The notes under the pieces: generated by a model
Database searches by the model: none
Seen by the model: the letters and a program-made list of their open reading frames with translations, nothing else
What the model was told of the DNA's origin: nothing
Assembly: GCA_027352645.1 (NCBI GenBank)
Contig: DAIEIL010000004.1
Location: 1 to 13,329 of the forward strand
Source of the DNA: Rhodobiaceae bacterium
Lineage (GTDB): Bacteria > Pseudomonadota > Alphaproteobacteria > Parvibaculales > Parvibaculaceae
Length of the DNA: 13,329 nt
Direction of reading: 5' to 3'
Program-made: the position numbers and the translations under genes
In this document: piece by piece, positions 1 to 7,263 of the stretch
Position numbering within the stretch: position 1 is the first letter of the stretch
Layout of the letters: each line of letters opens with the position of its first letter

Positions 1-87
1 GTCGAGCCGCCGTCCGCTCAGCATGCGCTGCCAGGCCCGGGGCGTCTTGAGCGGTTTGCCATCCTTGCTGCGGGTCGGCTCGGCCAT
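1..87 (-). CDS. HD-family hydrolase, N-terminal fragment (cut by window edge)
   Basis: The 29 visible codons start at an ATG (85-87) and read MAEPTRSKDG, then KPLKTPRAWQ, then RMLSGRRLD. The stretch around PRAWQRMLSGRRLDL matches my memory of the N-terminus of alphaproteobacterial HD phosphohydrolases of the YfbR/5'-nucleotidase-like group. The catalytic HD motifs would lie outside the window, so this rests on the N-terminus only. A GGGA about 8 nt upstream of the ATG could be the ribosome binding site. The gene is divergent from the Lon-like protease, with about 206 bp between the two starts. The exact substrate cannot be inferred. Confidence 0.55.
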   Translation of the reverse strand, partial: MAEPTRSKDGKPLKTPRAWQRMLSGRRLD

Positions 88-186
88 GATTTGTCCCATT
101 TCAGAAAGGTTGAAACTTAAGGCGCGGTCGGAGCCTTGTCATCATTGAGCGCGAAGAGGGCAAATGAACGCGAAGAGAGCGGGGGT

Positions 187-215
187 TTGCCCGGCGGCGG
201 CTATGGACATAGACT
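187..215 (+). promoter_or_regulatory. Possible sigma-70-type promoter for the Lon-like/usp operon
   Basis: TTGCCC at 187-192 and TAGACT at 210-215 are separated by 17 nt; each matches the consensus at 4 of 6 positions. Transcription would begin near 222 and leave a leader of about 70 nt before the ATG at 294. The -10 overlaps a short palindrome, CTATG-GA-CATAG (201-212). The match is modest and no better heat-shock-type promoter was found in 88-293. That gap also holds a 9-bp direct repeat, CGCGAAGAG, at 150-158 and 169-177. Confidence 0.25.
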
Positions 216-293
216 CCGGGGTCCGAAGGAATTCGCCCGACAAATGCAATGCCGCGCCCGATCGCGGCCGGGAAAAGGCGACAAAGGAAAAGC

Positions 294-2828
294 ATGGCTG
301 TCGATCCGATACCGGTGGACCTTCTCTATCGCGCTTGCGATCTCACGCAGTTCACCTTCGATACGACGGCCGAGCTTGAAGAGCTGCCCGGCCTCATCGG
401 GCAGGACCGTGTGCTCGACGCGTTGAAGTTCGGCACCGGCATCAGGCGCTATGGTTACAATCTTTTCGTGCTGGGGCCGGATGGCGCGGGAAAGCACGAA
501 GCGGTGACGCGGTTCCTCGGCGCCGTCGTCGCGCGGCAGAAGGCGCCGTCGGACTGGGCCTATGTGAACAACTTCCAGGCGCCGAACAAGCCGATCGTGC
601 TGGAGATCGCGGCGGGCTCCGCGCGGTTGTTGAAAGAGGGCATGGGCCGGCTCGTCGAGGAACTCAAGGCGACGGTGCCTGCCGTCCTCGACAGCGAGGA
701 ATATCAGAATCGTCGCCAGTCGATCGATGAGGAATATCGCGAGAGGCAGGAGCAGTCGTTCGAGGCACTGCGCGAGAAGGCCGAGAGCGAAGGCATCGCG
801 CTGATGCGCACGCCCGCGGGCTTCGCGCTCGCACCGGTTCATCACGGCAATGGACAGGAAGGCGAGGTGCTGAAGCCCGAGGAGTTCAACAAGCTCTCCG
901 AGGCCGAGCGAAAAAGCATCGAGATGACGATACAGGGCTTGCAGAAAGAGCTCGCCGACATACTCGAACATATTCCCGGATGGGAGAAAGAACATCGAGG
1001 CCGCGTGCAGAAGCTCAACCGCGAAGTCGCGGAGAAGCTCGTCGAACAGGCCATGCGCGACATCAGGGCGCGTTTCGATGCCATGCCTGCCGTGCGCGAC
1101 TGGCTTGCCACGGTCGCCGCCGATCTCATCGAGAATATCGCGATCTTCGCGAGTCCCGGCGACCAGCAACAACAGCAGATGATGCTGGCGATGCAGGCGA
1201 TGGTGCAGGGCCAGTCGGTGCCCTTCGGAGCGCTCAATCCGTTCCGCCGCTATGAGGTGAATGTCGTCGTCGAGAACAACGATCTCAGGCGGCGCCCCGG
1301 CGGTTCGCCCTGGCAGGCGGAACCGGCGCCAGTCGATGCGGGCGGCTATATCGGCGGCGGCGCGCCCATCGTCTACGAAGATCATCCGACGCTTCAGAAC
1401 CTCGTCGGCCGCGTCGAGCACATGCCGCAGATGGGTGCGCTCGTCACCGATTTCATGCTCATCAGGAGCGGATCGCTTCATCGAGCCAATGGCGGCTATC
1501 TGCTGATCGACGCGCTGAAGATCCTGCGCGAACCGCTGGCATGGGATGCGCTGAAGCGCGCCCTTCGGCGCCGCAAGGTCGTGATCGAGTCGCCGGGCGA
1601 GTTCCTGAGCCTCGTCAGCACGGTGTCGCTCGAGCCCGATCCTGTGCCGCTCGACCTCAAGGTCATTCTGCTCGGAGACCGCTACCTCTATTACGTGCTC
1701 TCGGATGCCGATCCGGAATTCGGCGAGCTGTTCAAGGTCGCCGCAGACTTCGAGGATGAATTCGACCGGGAGCCGGAAAACGACATTCTTTATGCGCGGC
1801 TGCTGGCGGGGCTCGCACGCAAGGAAGAGCTTCTGCCGCTCGACAGATCCGCGGTCGGCCGGGTCATCGAGCGGGCTTCGCGGCTCGCGGAAGACGCCGA
1901 GAAAATCACGACGGCGGTGAGGCCCATTGCGGACCTCCTGCACGAAGCCGATTTTCTGGCGCGGCAGGACGAGGCGACGCGCATTTCCGCGCGGCATGTC
2001 GACGGGGCGGTGGACGCGCAGGTCGCGCGGGCCGATCGCATGCGCGAGCGCAGCCTCGAAATGATCACGCGCGATATCGTCATGATCGACACGGAAGGCT
2101 CCGTTATTGGCCAGGTGAACGGCCTGTCCGTGCTTTCCATGGGGTCGGTTTCCTTCGGGCGGCCGAGCCGGATTACCGCGCGCGTACGCATGGGCATGGG
2201 CGGTTCGCGCGTTCTCGATATCGAGCGCGAGGTGGAGCTTGGCGGGCCCATTCATTCGAAGGGCGTGCTCATTCTCTCTGGCTATCTTTCGGCGACCTTT
2301 CTGCCGGAGATTCCCTTCTCAATGAGCGCGAGCCTCGTCTTCGAGCAGTCCTATGGCGGCGTGGACGGCGACAGCGCATCTTCGGCGGAACTCTATGCGC
2401 TGATCTCGGCGCTGGCCGAAGTGCCGATCGCGCAGGGGCTCGCGGTCACGGGGTCCGTAAACCAGCTCGGCGAGGCGCAGGCGATCGGCGGCGTCAACGA
2501 CAAGATCGAGGGATTTTTCGATATCTGCATGCGGCGCGGGCTCACCGGCGATCAGGGCGTGCTGATCCCCGCCGCCAATGTGAAGCATCTGATGCTTCGT
2601 CAGGATGTAGTGGATGCGGTGGAACGCGGCATGTTCGCGATCTATCCGGTGGAGCGGATCGAGGAAGGCGTCGAACTCCTGATGGGCAAGCCCGCGGGCG
2701 TGCGCGGGCCGGACGGAAAATTCACACCGGGCAGCGTCTTCGCGTTGGCTGAGGCGCGGCTTGCCGCCTTTGCCGAGAACCAGCGCCGCTTTGCGATGCG
2801 TCCCGTCGAAGGCAACGGGAAAAAATAG
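294..2828 (+). CDS. Lon-like ATP-dependent serine protease (peptidase S16, COG1067 type)
   Basis: An 844-residue cytoplasmic AAA+ protease of the LonB/YcbZ-like group, which degrades unfolded or regulatory proteins. A P-loop GPDGAGKH lies at residues 61-68. A helical, charged middle region holds a run of five Gln at 291-295. A Walker-B-like segment, GGYLLIDA, is at 400-407. The C-terminal protease domain carries the GDSAS motif with catalytic Ser694, and GGVNDK with Lys737. The Ser-Lys spacing of 43 residues equals that of E. coli Lon (S679/K722). The frame is open from 249, but the ATG at 294 follows AAAGGAAA at a good distance, so I chose it. The P-loop ends in His instead of Ser/Thr and the Walker B Asp is followed by Ala instead of Glu. 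I recall such drift in this family, but it should be checked. First gene of a coupled cluster with two usp-type genes. Confidence 0.9.
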   Translation: MAVDPIPVDLLYRACDLTQFTFDTTAELEELPGLIGQDRVLDALKFGTGIRRYGYNLFVLGPDGAGKHEAVTRFLGAVVARQKAPSDWAYVNNFQAPNKPIVLEIAAGSARLLKEGMGRLVEELKATVPAVLDSEEYQNRRQSIDEEYRERQEQSFEALREKAESEGIALMRTPAGFALAPVHHGNGQEGEVLKPEEFNKLSEAERKSIEMTIQGLQKELADILEHIPGWEKEHRGRVQKLNREVAEKLVEQAMRDIRARFDAMPAVRDWLATVAADLIENIAIFASPGDQQQQQMMLAMQAMVQGQSVPFGALNPFRRYEVNVVVENNDLRRRPGGSPWQAEPAPVDAGGYIGGGAPIVYEDHPTLQNLVGRVEHMPQMGALVTDFMLIRSGSLHRANGGYLLIDALKILREPLAWDALKRALRRRKVVIESPGEFLSLVSTVSLEPDPVPLDLKVILLGDRYLYYVLSDADPEFGELFKVAADFEDEFDREPENDILYARLLAGLARKEELLPLDRSAVGRVIERASRLAEDAEKITTAVRPIADLLHEADFLARQDEATRISARHVDGAVDAQVARADRMRERSLEMITRDIVMIDTEGSVIGQVNGLSVLSMGSVSFGRPSRITARVRMGMGGSRVLDIEREVELGGPIHSKGVLILSGYLSATFLPEIPFSMSASLVFEQSYGGVDGDSASSAELYALISALAEVPIAQGLAVTGSVNQLGEAQAIGGVNDKIEGFFDICMRRGLTGDQGVLIPAANVKHLMLRQDVVDAVERGMFAIYPVERIEEGVELLMGKPAGVRGPDGKFTPGSVFALAEARLAAFAENQRRFAMRPVEGNGKK

Positions 2829-2830
2829 AG

Positions 2831-3757
2831 ATGGTGGAGAAAAAGGGAGCAGCGCCACGTCCCGTTCCTCCCCGCAAGGGAGAGGGCGCCACCGCGTCCG
2901 GCGAAGCGCGCAAGGCGCAGAGCCGCATCGTCGTGGGCCTCGACACCAATTCCGTTGCGCGCGAGGCGCTTTCGCTTGCGGCACGCCTTGCGGCCTCTGT
3001 CGATGCGCGTCTCAAGGGTGTTTTCGTCGAGGACGAAAATCTGTTGTCGCTTTGCGGCCTGCCTTTCGCGCGGGAGATTTCCTTCTCGGGCGAGGTGCGC
3101 CAGATCGATCACGAGCGCATGTTGCGGGCAATGAGGGCGCAGGCCGAGACGGCGCGGCGCGTGTTGCAGCGCATTGCCTCGGAAGCGCATGTGGACTGGA
3201 GCTTCGACGTGGCGCGAGGGCGCCCGCTGGAATCGCTGGCCGCTTGCGCTACATCCGAGGACACGGTGGTTTTTCGTTCGCCGGAAGGGACCGCGCGGGA
3301 AATAGGTCGCGCGGTGCGCTCGGCGACGCATGAAATGCGGGCTGACGTCCTGCTTGTGGCGCGGGGTGTCGGGGCAGGCGATCTTTTTGGCGGCACCTCT
3401 TCACGCGTGGCGGCGCCGGGCGTCGTGGCGCAGGTCGCGCGGCCCATTGCCGCGGCCGACGACGGATCGAGCGCCGGGCAGGCTTGCAGCGCCTTTGCGG
3501 AAACACTGGCGGCGCGGTCGGGACTTCCCTTCTATCGGCTGGCACTTGTCGGGCGCGACATGGCCGAGATCGCAGCGGCGGCGCCGCGGGCCAATGCGGG
3601 ATTGATCCTCATCAATGCCGAACGGCTCGGCAGCGATGAAGATGCGGCGAGGCTTTCGGCAGCAGCCGGTTGTCCTCTTCTTCTGCTCGGGGCCGGGCGT
3701 GAACCGCGGGGCTCCACCATCACCACAGAGAACCAGCACAGGGAGAACGAGCGATGA
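2831..3757 (+). CDS. Divergent universal stress protein (UspA-like) family protein
   Basis: A 308-residue protein with a UspA-like N-terminal half. The first strand, IVVGLD, is at 33-38, followed by the helix AREALSLAARLAA and the strand LKGVFVEDENLLSL (61-74). That last stretch, with LPFARE after it, resembles a group of proteobacterial Usp-like proteins I recall. The GxxGx9G nucleotide motif of ATP-binding Usp proteins is not visible, so ATP binding is doubtful. The C-terminal half is Ala-rich and degenerate. The start lies 2 nt after the protease stop and the end overlaps the next gene by 4 nt, implying coupled translation. Residues 1-30 look like unrelated low-complexity sequence (APRPVPPRKGEGA) and are encoded by a repeat-like stretch. 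No other ATG precedes the Usp fold, so the start is retained. Confidence 0.75.
   Translation: MVEKKGAAPRPVPPRKGEGATASGEARKAQSRIVVGLDTNSVAREALSLAARLAASVDARLKGVFVEDENLLSLCGLPFAREISFSGEVRQIDHERMLRAMRAQAETARRVLQRIASEAHVDWSFDVARGRPLESLAACATSEDTVVFRSPEGTAREIGRAVRSATHEMRADVLLVARGVGAGDLFGGTSSRVAAPGVVAQVARPIAAADDGSSAGQACSAFAETLAARSGLPFYRLALVGRDMAEIAAAAPRANAGLILINAERLGSDEDAARLSAAAGCPLLLLGAGREPRGSTITTENQHRENER
2852..2892. repeat. Short inverted repeat flanked by GCGCCAC direct repeats, inside a coding sequence
   Basis: The stretch CCTCCCC-GCAA-GGGAGAGG (2867-2885) is an imperfect hairpin: the arms pair apart from one inserted base. Seven-base direct repeats, GCGCCAC, lie at 2852-2858 and 2886-2892 on either side. 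The sequence type, CCCTCTCCC-TTGCGGGGAGG read on the minus strand, resembles short palindromic repeats I remember from between genes in alphaproteobacterial genomes, but here it is translated as part of the usp gene. Copy number cannot be judged from one window. Confidence 0.35.
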
Positions 3758-4614
3758 GCGTTCGCAAGATTCTCGTTCCGCTTTCGGGCGTGAATGCGGA
3801 GGCGCCCGTGATCGGTACGGCGCTGGCGGTGGCGCGGAAATTCGGCGCGCAGGTGGTGGGTCTTTTTGTGCGGCCCGACCCGACGGAAGCCCTGCCTTAT
3901 CTGGGCGACGGCGTTTCCGGTCAGGTGATCGAGCAATTGATGAAGGCCGCGAAGGAGGCGTCAGACATTTCCTCCGCCAAGGCGCGCGAGGCATTCGCCA
4001 ATGCGGTGCAGAAGGCGGGTCTGCCGCTTGTGCAGGGCGGCGGCGCGGGCATGCTTCCGTCCGCCCGCTTTCTCGACGTCACCGGCCATCGCGACGACGT
4101 GGTGGCGGCGCATGCGCAGCTTTCGGACATAATCGTCTTCGGTGAGGCGACATCCGGCATTGCGGGCGGCAGCACGCTTGAGGCAGCAATGATGAGCGCG
4201 GGCCGCCCGGTTCTGATTGCGCCCAAGGCGGCGGCGCCCGCCATCGGCGGCACGGTCGTCATCGGCTGGGATGACAGCCCTGTCGCGGCTCACGCGGTCA
4301 CCGCGGCGATGCCCTTTCTCGACGAGGCCAAGAAAGTCATCATCTTCAGTGTCGGCCGCAAGGAACTCGACCCGGCGCCTGCCAGCATGCTGGCGGATTA
4401 TCTTGCGCTGCACGGCGTCGTCGCCGACATCCATCTCGTCGAGGCGCAGGGCCAGCCGATCGGGAGCGTGCTGCTCTCAAACGCGGAAAAGGCGGGCGCC
4501 GATCTGCTCGTCGTCGGCGGCTACGGCCACAGCCGGCTTCGCGAATTCATTCTTGGAGGTGCGACGCAGCATATCCGCTCGCACGCCACGATACCCGTTC
4601 TGATGGCGCATTGA
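3754..4614 (+). CDS. Tandem-domain universal stress protein (UspA family)
   Basis: A 286-residue cytoplasmic protein with two Usp domains. Domain 1 begins with KILVPLSG (5-12). Domain 2 begins with VVIGWDDS (168-175). Near the C-terminus, GGYGHSRLREFILGG (255-269) fits the G-2x-G-9x-G nucleotide-binding pattern, with Gly in place of the final Ser/Thr. This GHSRLREFILGGAT form is common in proteobacterial Usp proteins. Such proteins bind ATP or other nucleotides and help cells survive starvation, oxidative or membrane stress; the exact role here is unknown. The ATG overlaps the previous stop (ATGA at 3754-3757) and follows a GGGAGAA ribosome binding site inside the upstream gene. It sits third in the Lon-like/usp cluster. 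Confidence 0.93.
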   Translation: MSVRKILVPLSGVNAEAPVIGTALAVARKFGAQVVGLFVRPDPTEALPYLGDGVSGQVIEQLMKAAKEASDISSAKAREAFANAVQKAGLPLVQGGGAGMLPSARFLDVTGHRDDVVAAHAQLSDIIVFGEATSGIAGGSTLEAAMMSAGRPVLIAPKAAAPAIGGTVVIGWDDSPVAAHAVTAAMPFLDEAKKVIIFSVGRKELDPAPASMLADYLALHGVVADIHLVEAQGQPIGSVLLSNAEKAGADLLVVGGYGHSRLREFILGGATQHIRSHATIPVLMAH

Positions 4615-4643
4615 TCCTCGCGCCGCATTGAAGGAAGAAAGAC

Positions 4644-5018
4644 ATGACTCTCTATCGCGTCCGCATGGTGCTGGCCCGCAACGACGAATTCCCCGAGGGC
4701 TCGAACGCCCATGGCTACGATCTCGTCGTGCCGCTCGATGCGGCGGGCAAGCTCGATCCCGTTTCTTGGAAGAACCATACGAAGGATTGCATCGTGCATC
4801 GCTTCTGGAAGAACGCGGACGACCGCCGCGGGATTCTGCGCCATTCGGGCAAGAGCTGGTTCATCGATTACGACACGAAGGTCGAAGGCGATGAAGAGCC
4901 CTTCTTCAAGCTCGACCGGCACGATGTGAAGGTCGGCGAATATCTCTCCGTCACGGAGCCAGATGGCGACAGCCATACGTTCCGCGTCGTCACATTGGAG
5001 CCCTATGTGAAGAAGTGA
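4644..5018 (+). CDS. Conserved hypothetical protein, 124 aa
   Basis: A 124-residue soluble protein with no signal peptide or membrane segment. It starts MTLYRVRMVLARNDEFPEGS, contains the Trp/His-rich patch SWKNHTKDCIVHRFWKN (residues 41-57), and ends in acidic and beta-rich sequence (EYLSVTEPDGDSHTFRV). I recall similar small proteins in other alphaproteobacteria, but no function is known to me and no catalytic motif is evident. The start is well supported: GAAGGAAGAAA lies just upstream of the ATG. It follows the tandem Usp gene after 29 nt on the same strand, so it is probably the last gene of the same transcript, which ends before the inverted repeat at 5046. Confidence 0.8.
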   Translation: MTLYRVRMVLARNDEFPEGSNAHGYDLVVPLDAAGKLDPVSWKNHTKDCIVHRFWKNADDRRGILRHSGKSWFIDYDTKVEGDEEPFFKLDRHDVKVGEYLSVTEPDGDSHTFRVVTLEPYVKK

Positions 5019-5045
5019 CGCCCGTCCGGGTGTCGCTCCGGCTTC

Positions 5046-5080
5046 TGCCGTCATGCCGGACCCTATCCGGCATGACGGCA
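5046..5080. repeat. Perfect 15-bp inverted repeat between convergent genes
   Basis: The arms TGCCGTCATGCCGGA (5046-5060) and TCCGGCATGACGGCA (5066-5080) are exact reverse complements around the 5-nt loop CCCTA. The repeat lies between the 3' ends of the 124-aa gene and the beta-ketoacyl-ACP synthase gene, so it could stop or protect both transcripts. There is no T run on either side, which argues against a classic intrinsic terminator and for a REP-like palindromic element. A weaker stem, CGCCCG-TC-CGGGTG (5019-5032), directly follows the stop of the 124-aa gene. Confidence 0.8.
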
Positions 5081-5103
5081 AGCGGGAAATGCAGGGAGCG
5101 CTT

Positions 5104-6228
5104 TTACGCCCGCTTCCGCACCAGAATGTTGCCCGCCGAGTAACCCGCGCCGAAGCTGCAGATGAGGCCGAGATCGCCGGGCTTCAGGTCTTCATTATAT
5201 TTGCTGAAGGCGATGATCGAGCCGGCAGAACTCGTATTCGCATATTCGTTGAGAATGTTCGGCTGCTCGCCGGGCCCCGGTTCGCGACCGAGCACCTTCT
5301 TGCCGATCATGTCGTTCATGCCCTTGTTGGCCTGATGGAGCCACATGCGCTTCAGCTCATTCGGGTCGAGGCCCATATCGGCCATGTGCTCGAGAATGAG
5401 TTTCGAGACCATCGGCACGACTTCCTTGAAAACCTTGCGGCCTTCCTGAACGAAGAGCTTGTCCTTCGCGCCGATGCCTTCCGGCGTCGCGCGGTTGAGG
5501 AAGCCGAAATTGTTGCGGATGTTGTTCGAGAACTTCGTCAGCAGGCGCGTGCCGAGAACTTCCCAGGCCCCCTTGGCCGTGCAGGTTTCTTCGCGCTCGA
5601 CAATGATCGCGGTGCAGACATCGCCGAAGATGAAGTGGCTGTCGCGGTCGCGGAAATTGAGGTGGCCCGAGCAGATTTCCGGATCGACGATGAGGACGCA
5701 GCGCACCGAGCCCGAGCGCAGCATGTCAAAAGCGGTCTGAATGGCGAAGGTGGCCGACGAGCAGGCGACGTTCATGTCGAAGCCGAAGCCCTCGATGCCG
5801 AGCAGGTCCTGCACTTCGACGGCGATGGCCGGGTAGGGACGCTCGAGGTTCGAGCAGGCGACGAGCACGGCGTCGATATCGGCGGGGGTCTTGTTCGCGC
5901 GCGCCAAGGCCTTCTTTGCGGCGTCGACCGCCATTTCGGCGAGAATGCCCGGCTCTTCGTTCGTGCGCTGACGCAGGCGCGGCGCCATGATCTCCGGATC
6001 GAGGATGCCTTCCTTGTTCATCACATAGCGGGCTTCGATGCCGGAAGCCTTCTGGATGAACTCCGCGCTCGACTCGTTCAGCGGTTCGATTTCGCCCCTG
6101 GCAATCGCGTCGGCGTTCTTCTCGTTGAAGTTCCGGACATAGGCGTTGAAGGATTCGACGAGTTCCTGATTGCTGATCGAATAGGGAGGCGTGAAGACAC
6201 CGGTCCCGCTGATGACGACTTTTGTCAA
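5104..6228 (-). CDS. Beta-ketoacyl-ACP synthase III, PA3286-like
   Basis: A 374-residue thiolase-fold enzyme that condenses an acyl-CoA with malonyl-ACP to start or re-enter fatty acid synthesis. The KAS III triad is visible: Cys156 in NVACSSAT, His298 in WLHQAN and Asn331 in EYANTSSAGS. The sequence follows Pseudomonas aeruginosa PA3286 as I remember it (ISGTG at the start, SNNIRNNFGFLN, SFGAGYS near the end). PA3286 takes octanoyl-CoA from beta-oxidation into fatty acid synthesis, so it is not the standard acetyl-CoA-dependent FabH of a fab operon; chain-length preference here is an inference. The start codon is TTG: an in-frame TAA lies four codons upstream, no nearby ATG fits, AGGTG sits 5 nt upstream, and the N-terminus then aligns with the family. 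The gene stands alone. Confidence 0.93.
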   Translation of the reverse strand: MTKVVISGTGVFTPPYSISNQELVESFNAYVRNFNEKNADAIARGEIEPLNESSAEFIQKASGIEARYVMNKEGILDPEIMAPRLRQRTNEEPGILAEMAVDAAKKALARANKTPADIDAVLVACSNLERPYPAIAVEVQDLLGIEGFGFDMNVACSSATFAIQTAFDMLRSGSVRCVLIVDPEICSGHLNFRDRDSHFIFGDVCTAIIVEREETCTAKGAWEVLGTRLLTKFSNNIRNNFGFLNRATPEGIGAKDKLFVQEGRKVFKEVVPMVSKLILEHMADMGLDPNELKRMWLHQANKGMNDMIGKKVLGREPGPGEQPNILNEYANTSSAGSIIAFSKYNEDLKPGDLGLICSFGAGYSAGNILVRKRA

Positions 6229-6233
6229 TTGCT

Positions 6234-6238
6234 CACCT
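6234..6238 (-). promoter_or_regulatory. Ribosome binding site that supports a TTG start
   Basis: Read on the minus strand, AGGTG is followed by the 5-nt spacer AGCAA and then TTG (6226-6228). It selects the TTG start of the beta-ketoacyl-ACP synthase gene. The GTG inside this motif is out of frame. Confidence 0.7.
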
Positions 6239-6554
6239 GATTATTGTCGGCACGATATCCGGCGGTCCGCGGGTTAGCTCCCGTTTTGGTTCGCCCGGAC
6301 GCAACGTCCCACCCCAGAATGGGCGCTAAACTAGAACACCCCGGTGATGGTTTCCACTCCCTAACCGTAATATCGATCGCTGCGGGTGGAACGCCGAAAG
6401 CGCCAGACCTTTTTCAAGGCCAGCGTTCCGCTGCGTCGGGCCGGGGTGAGGTGGTTAATCGCAAGAACGAGGTTCAGCTTCGCGGACACCGGCGTGCGCG
6501 CCCCCGGGAGAGCGTCCGAATACGCGCACGCAGGCTGGGTCCCCTTGCGTCGGC
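6239..6554. other. Gene-free stretch between the KAS III and bactofilin genes
   Basis: About 316 bp without a convincing gene. It must hold the KAS III promoter, read on the minus strand, but I found no good -35/-10 pair. The short frames open here lack ribosome binding sites, and their translations look like out-of-frame GC-rich sequence. The only clear structure is the stem at 6492-6531, described separately. Confidence 0.6.
6492..6531 (-). terminator. Possible stem-loop downstream of the bactofilin gene
   Basis: GCGTGCGCG (6492-6500) and CGCGCACGC (6523-6531) form a perfect 9-bp stem with a 22-nt loop. It lies 23 nt beyond the bactofilin stop in the direction of transcription. There is no T run and the loop is long, so it may be a pause or mRNA-protecting structure and not a true terminator. 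Confidence 0.35.
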
Positions 6555-7148
6555 TTATTCAGGCGATTCAACGGGACTTCTGGAGACAGGCGAAGCGGCC
6601 GGCGCCGACGGACGGGTGCCGCTGCCTGCGCCCGCATCGGCGGCCTCAACCTGGCCGGTCAGGCGGCCTCCCTGTTCAACCTTGAGCTCTCCATAACGGA
6701 TCGTGCCGGTGACCTTGCCGGTCGCATTGATCGTCAGGCATTTGCGGACGACGAGCGTGCCATCGAAGCGCCCCTGGATTTCCGCCTGATCGACGGTGGC
6801 CTCGCCGCGCACTTCGCCCGTTTCGCTAATGGTGAGCGTGCCGCTTTCGATGGTCGCCTGCACGTCGCCCTCGATGACGAGGCTGTCGCAGGACTCGATC
6901 TTGCCTTCGAGCTTCAATCCACGGCCGACATGGAGATTGGCCGGCGTCGCATTGGCGGAGGAAGATGAAAAGCTCTGAAGCGTTCGCACGGCTGGTTTCC
7001 TTATCTCGTAGGCGGGGGTCACTGCGCGATTGGCGGACGAAGCATCGCCCTCGGTCCGCGCCGTTTTCTCGACGATGCGAGTGCCGCCTGGCGGCGACTT
7101 GTCTTCCGCCGGCTTCGAATCCGGCGTGTCCTTTGGGCGTTTGAACAT
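6555..7148 (-). CDS. Bactofilin (polymer-forming cytoskeletal protein)
   Basis: A 197-residue protein with the bactofilin domain layout. A disordered, charged and Ser/Pro-rich N-terminal tail (about 1-70) leads to a beta-helical core (about 72-168) of short repeated strands such as GLKLEGKI, SLVIEGDV, TLTISETGEVRGE and LTINATGKVTGTI. A Pro/Ser-rich tail ends the protein (171-197). Bactofilins polymerise without nucleotide into membrane-associated filaments and, in alphaproteobacteria, help localise cell-wall enzymes, for instance at stalks; the role here is unknown. The ATG is preceded by GGGAGG. No peptidase or other morphogenesis gene is adjacent. It runs in the same direction as tag but 115 bp separate them, so it may have its own promoter. 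Confidence 0.93.
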   Translation of the reverse strand: MFKRPKDTPDSKPAEDKSPPGGTRIVEKTARTEGDASSANRAVTPAYEIRKPAVRTLQSFSSSSANATPANLHVGRGLKLEGKIESCDSLVIEGDVQATIESGTLTISETGEVRGEATVDQAEIQGRFDGTLVVRKCLTINATGKVTGTIRYGELKVEQGGRLTGQVEAADAGAGSGTRPSAPAASPVSRSPVESPE

Positions 7149-7263
7149 CGTCCCAAGCCTCCCTGCGTTGTGTGTCGATACGACGCGAAACTAGAGCGGC
7201 AACTTGACGTGCATGCGTCCACAATGTGGCGAAACAAGGCGAAGCGGAAATAGAGCCGTTATT

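Noticed and set aside
88..293. A heat-shock (sigma-32) promoter ahead of the Lon-like protease
   Set aside because: A TTGAAA at 110-115 has no matching -10 element at a suitable distance; only a weak sigma-70-like pair at 187-215 was kept.
201..2255. A 684-codon open frame on the minus strand opposite the Lon-like protease
   Set aside because: Its translation is rich in Arg, His, Ala and Asp with no recognisable domain, and it mirrors a gene with clear catalytic motifs. Long antisense frames are expected in GC-rich coding DNA.
5053..6240. A 395-codon plus-strand frame opposite the KAS III gene
   Set aside because: The KAS III gene has an intact Cys-His-Asn triad and family-wide similarity; the opposite frame has none and begins inside the inverted repeat.
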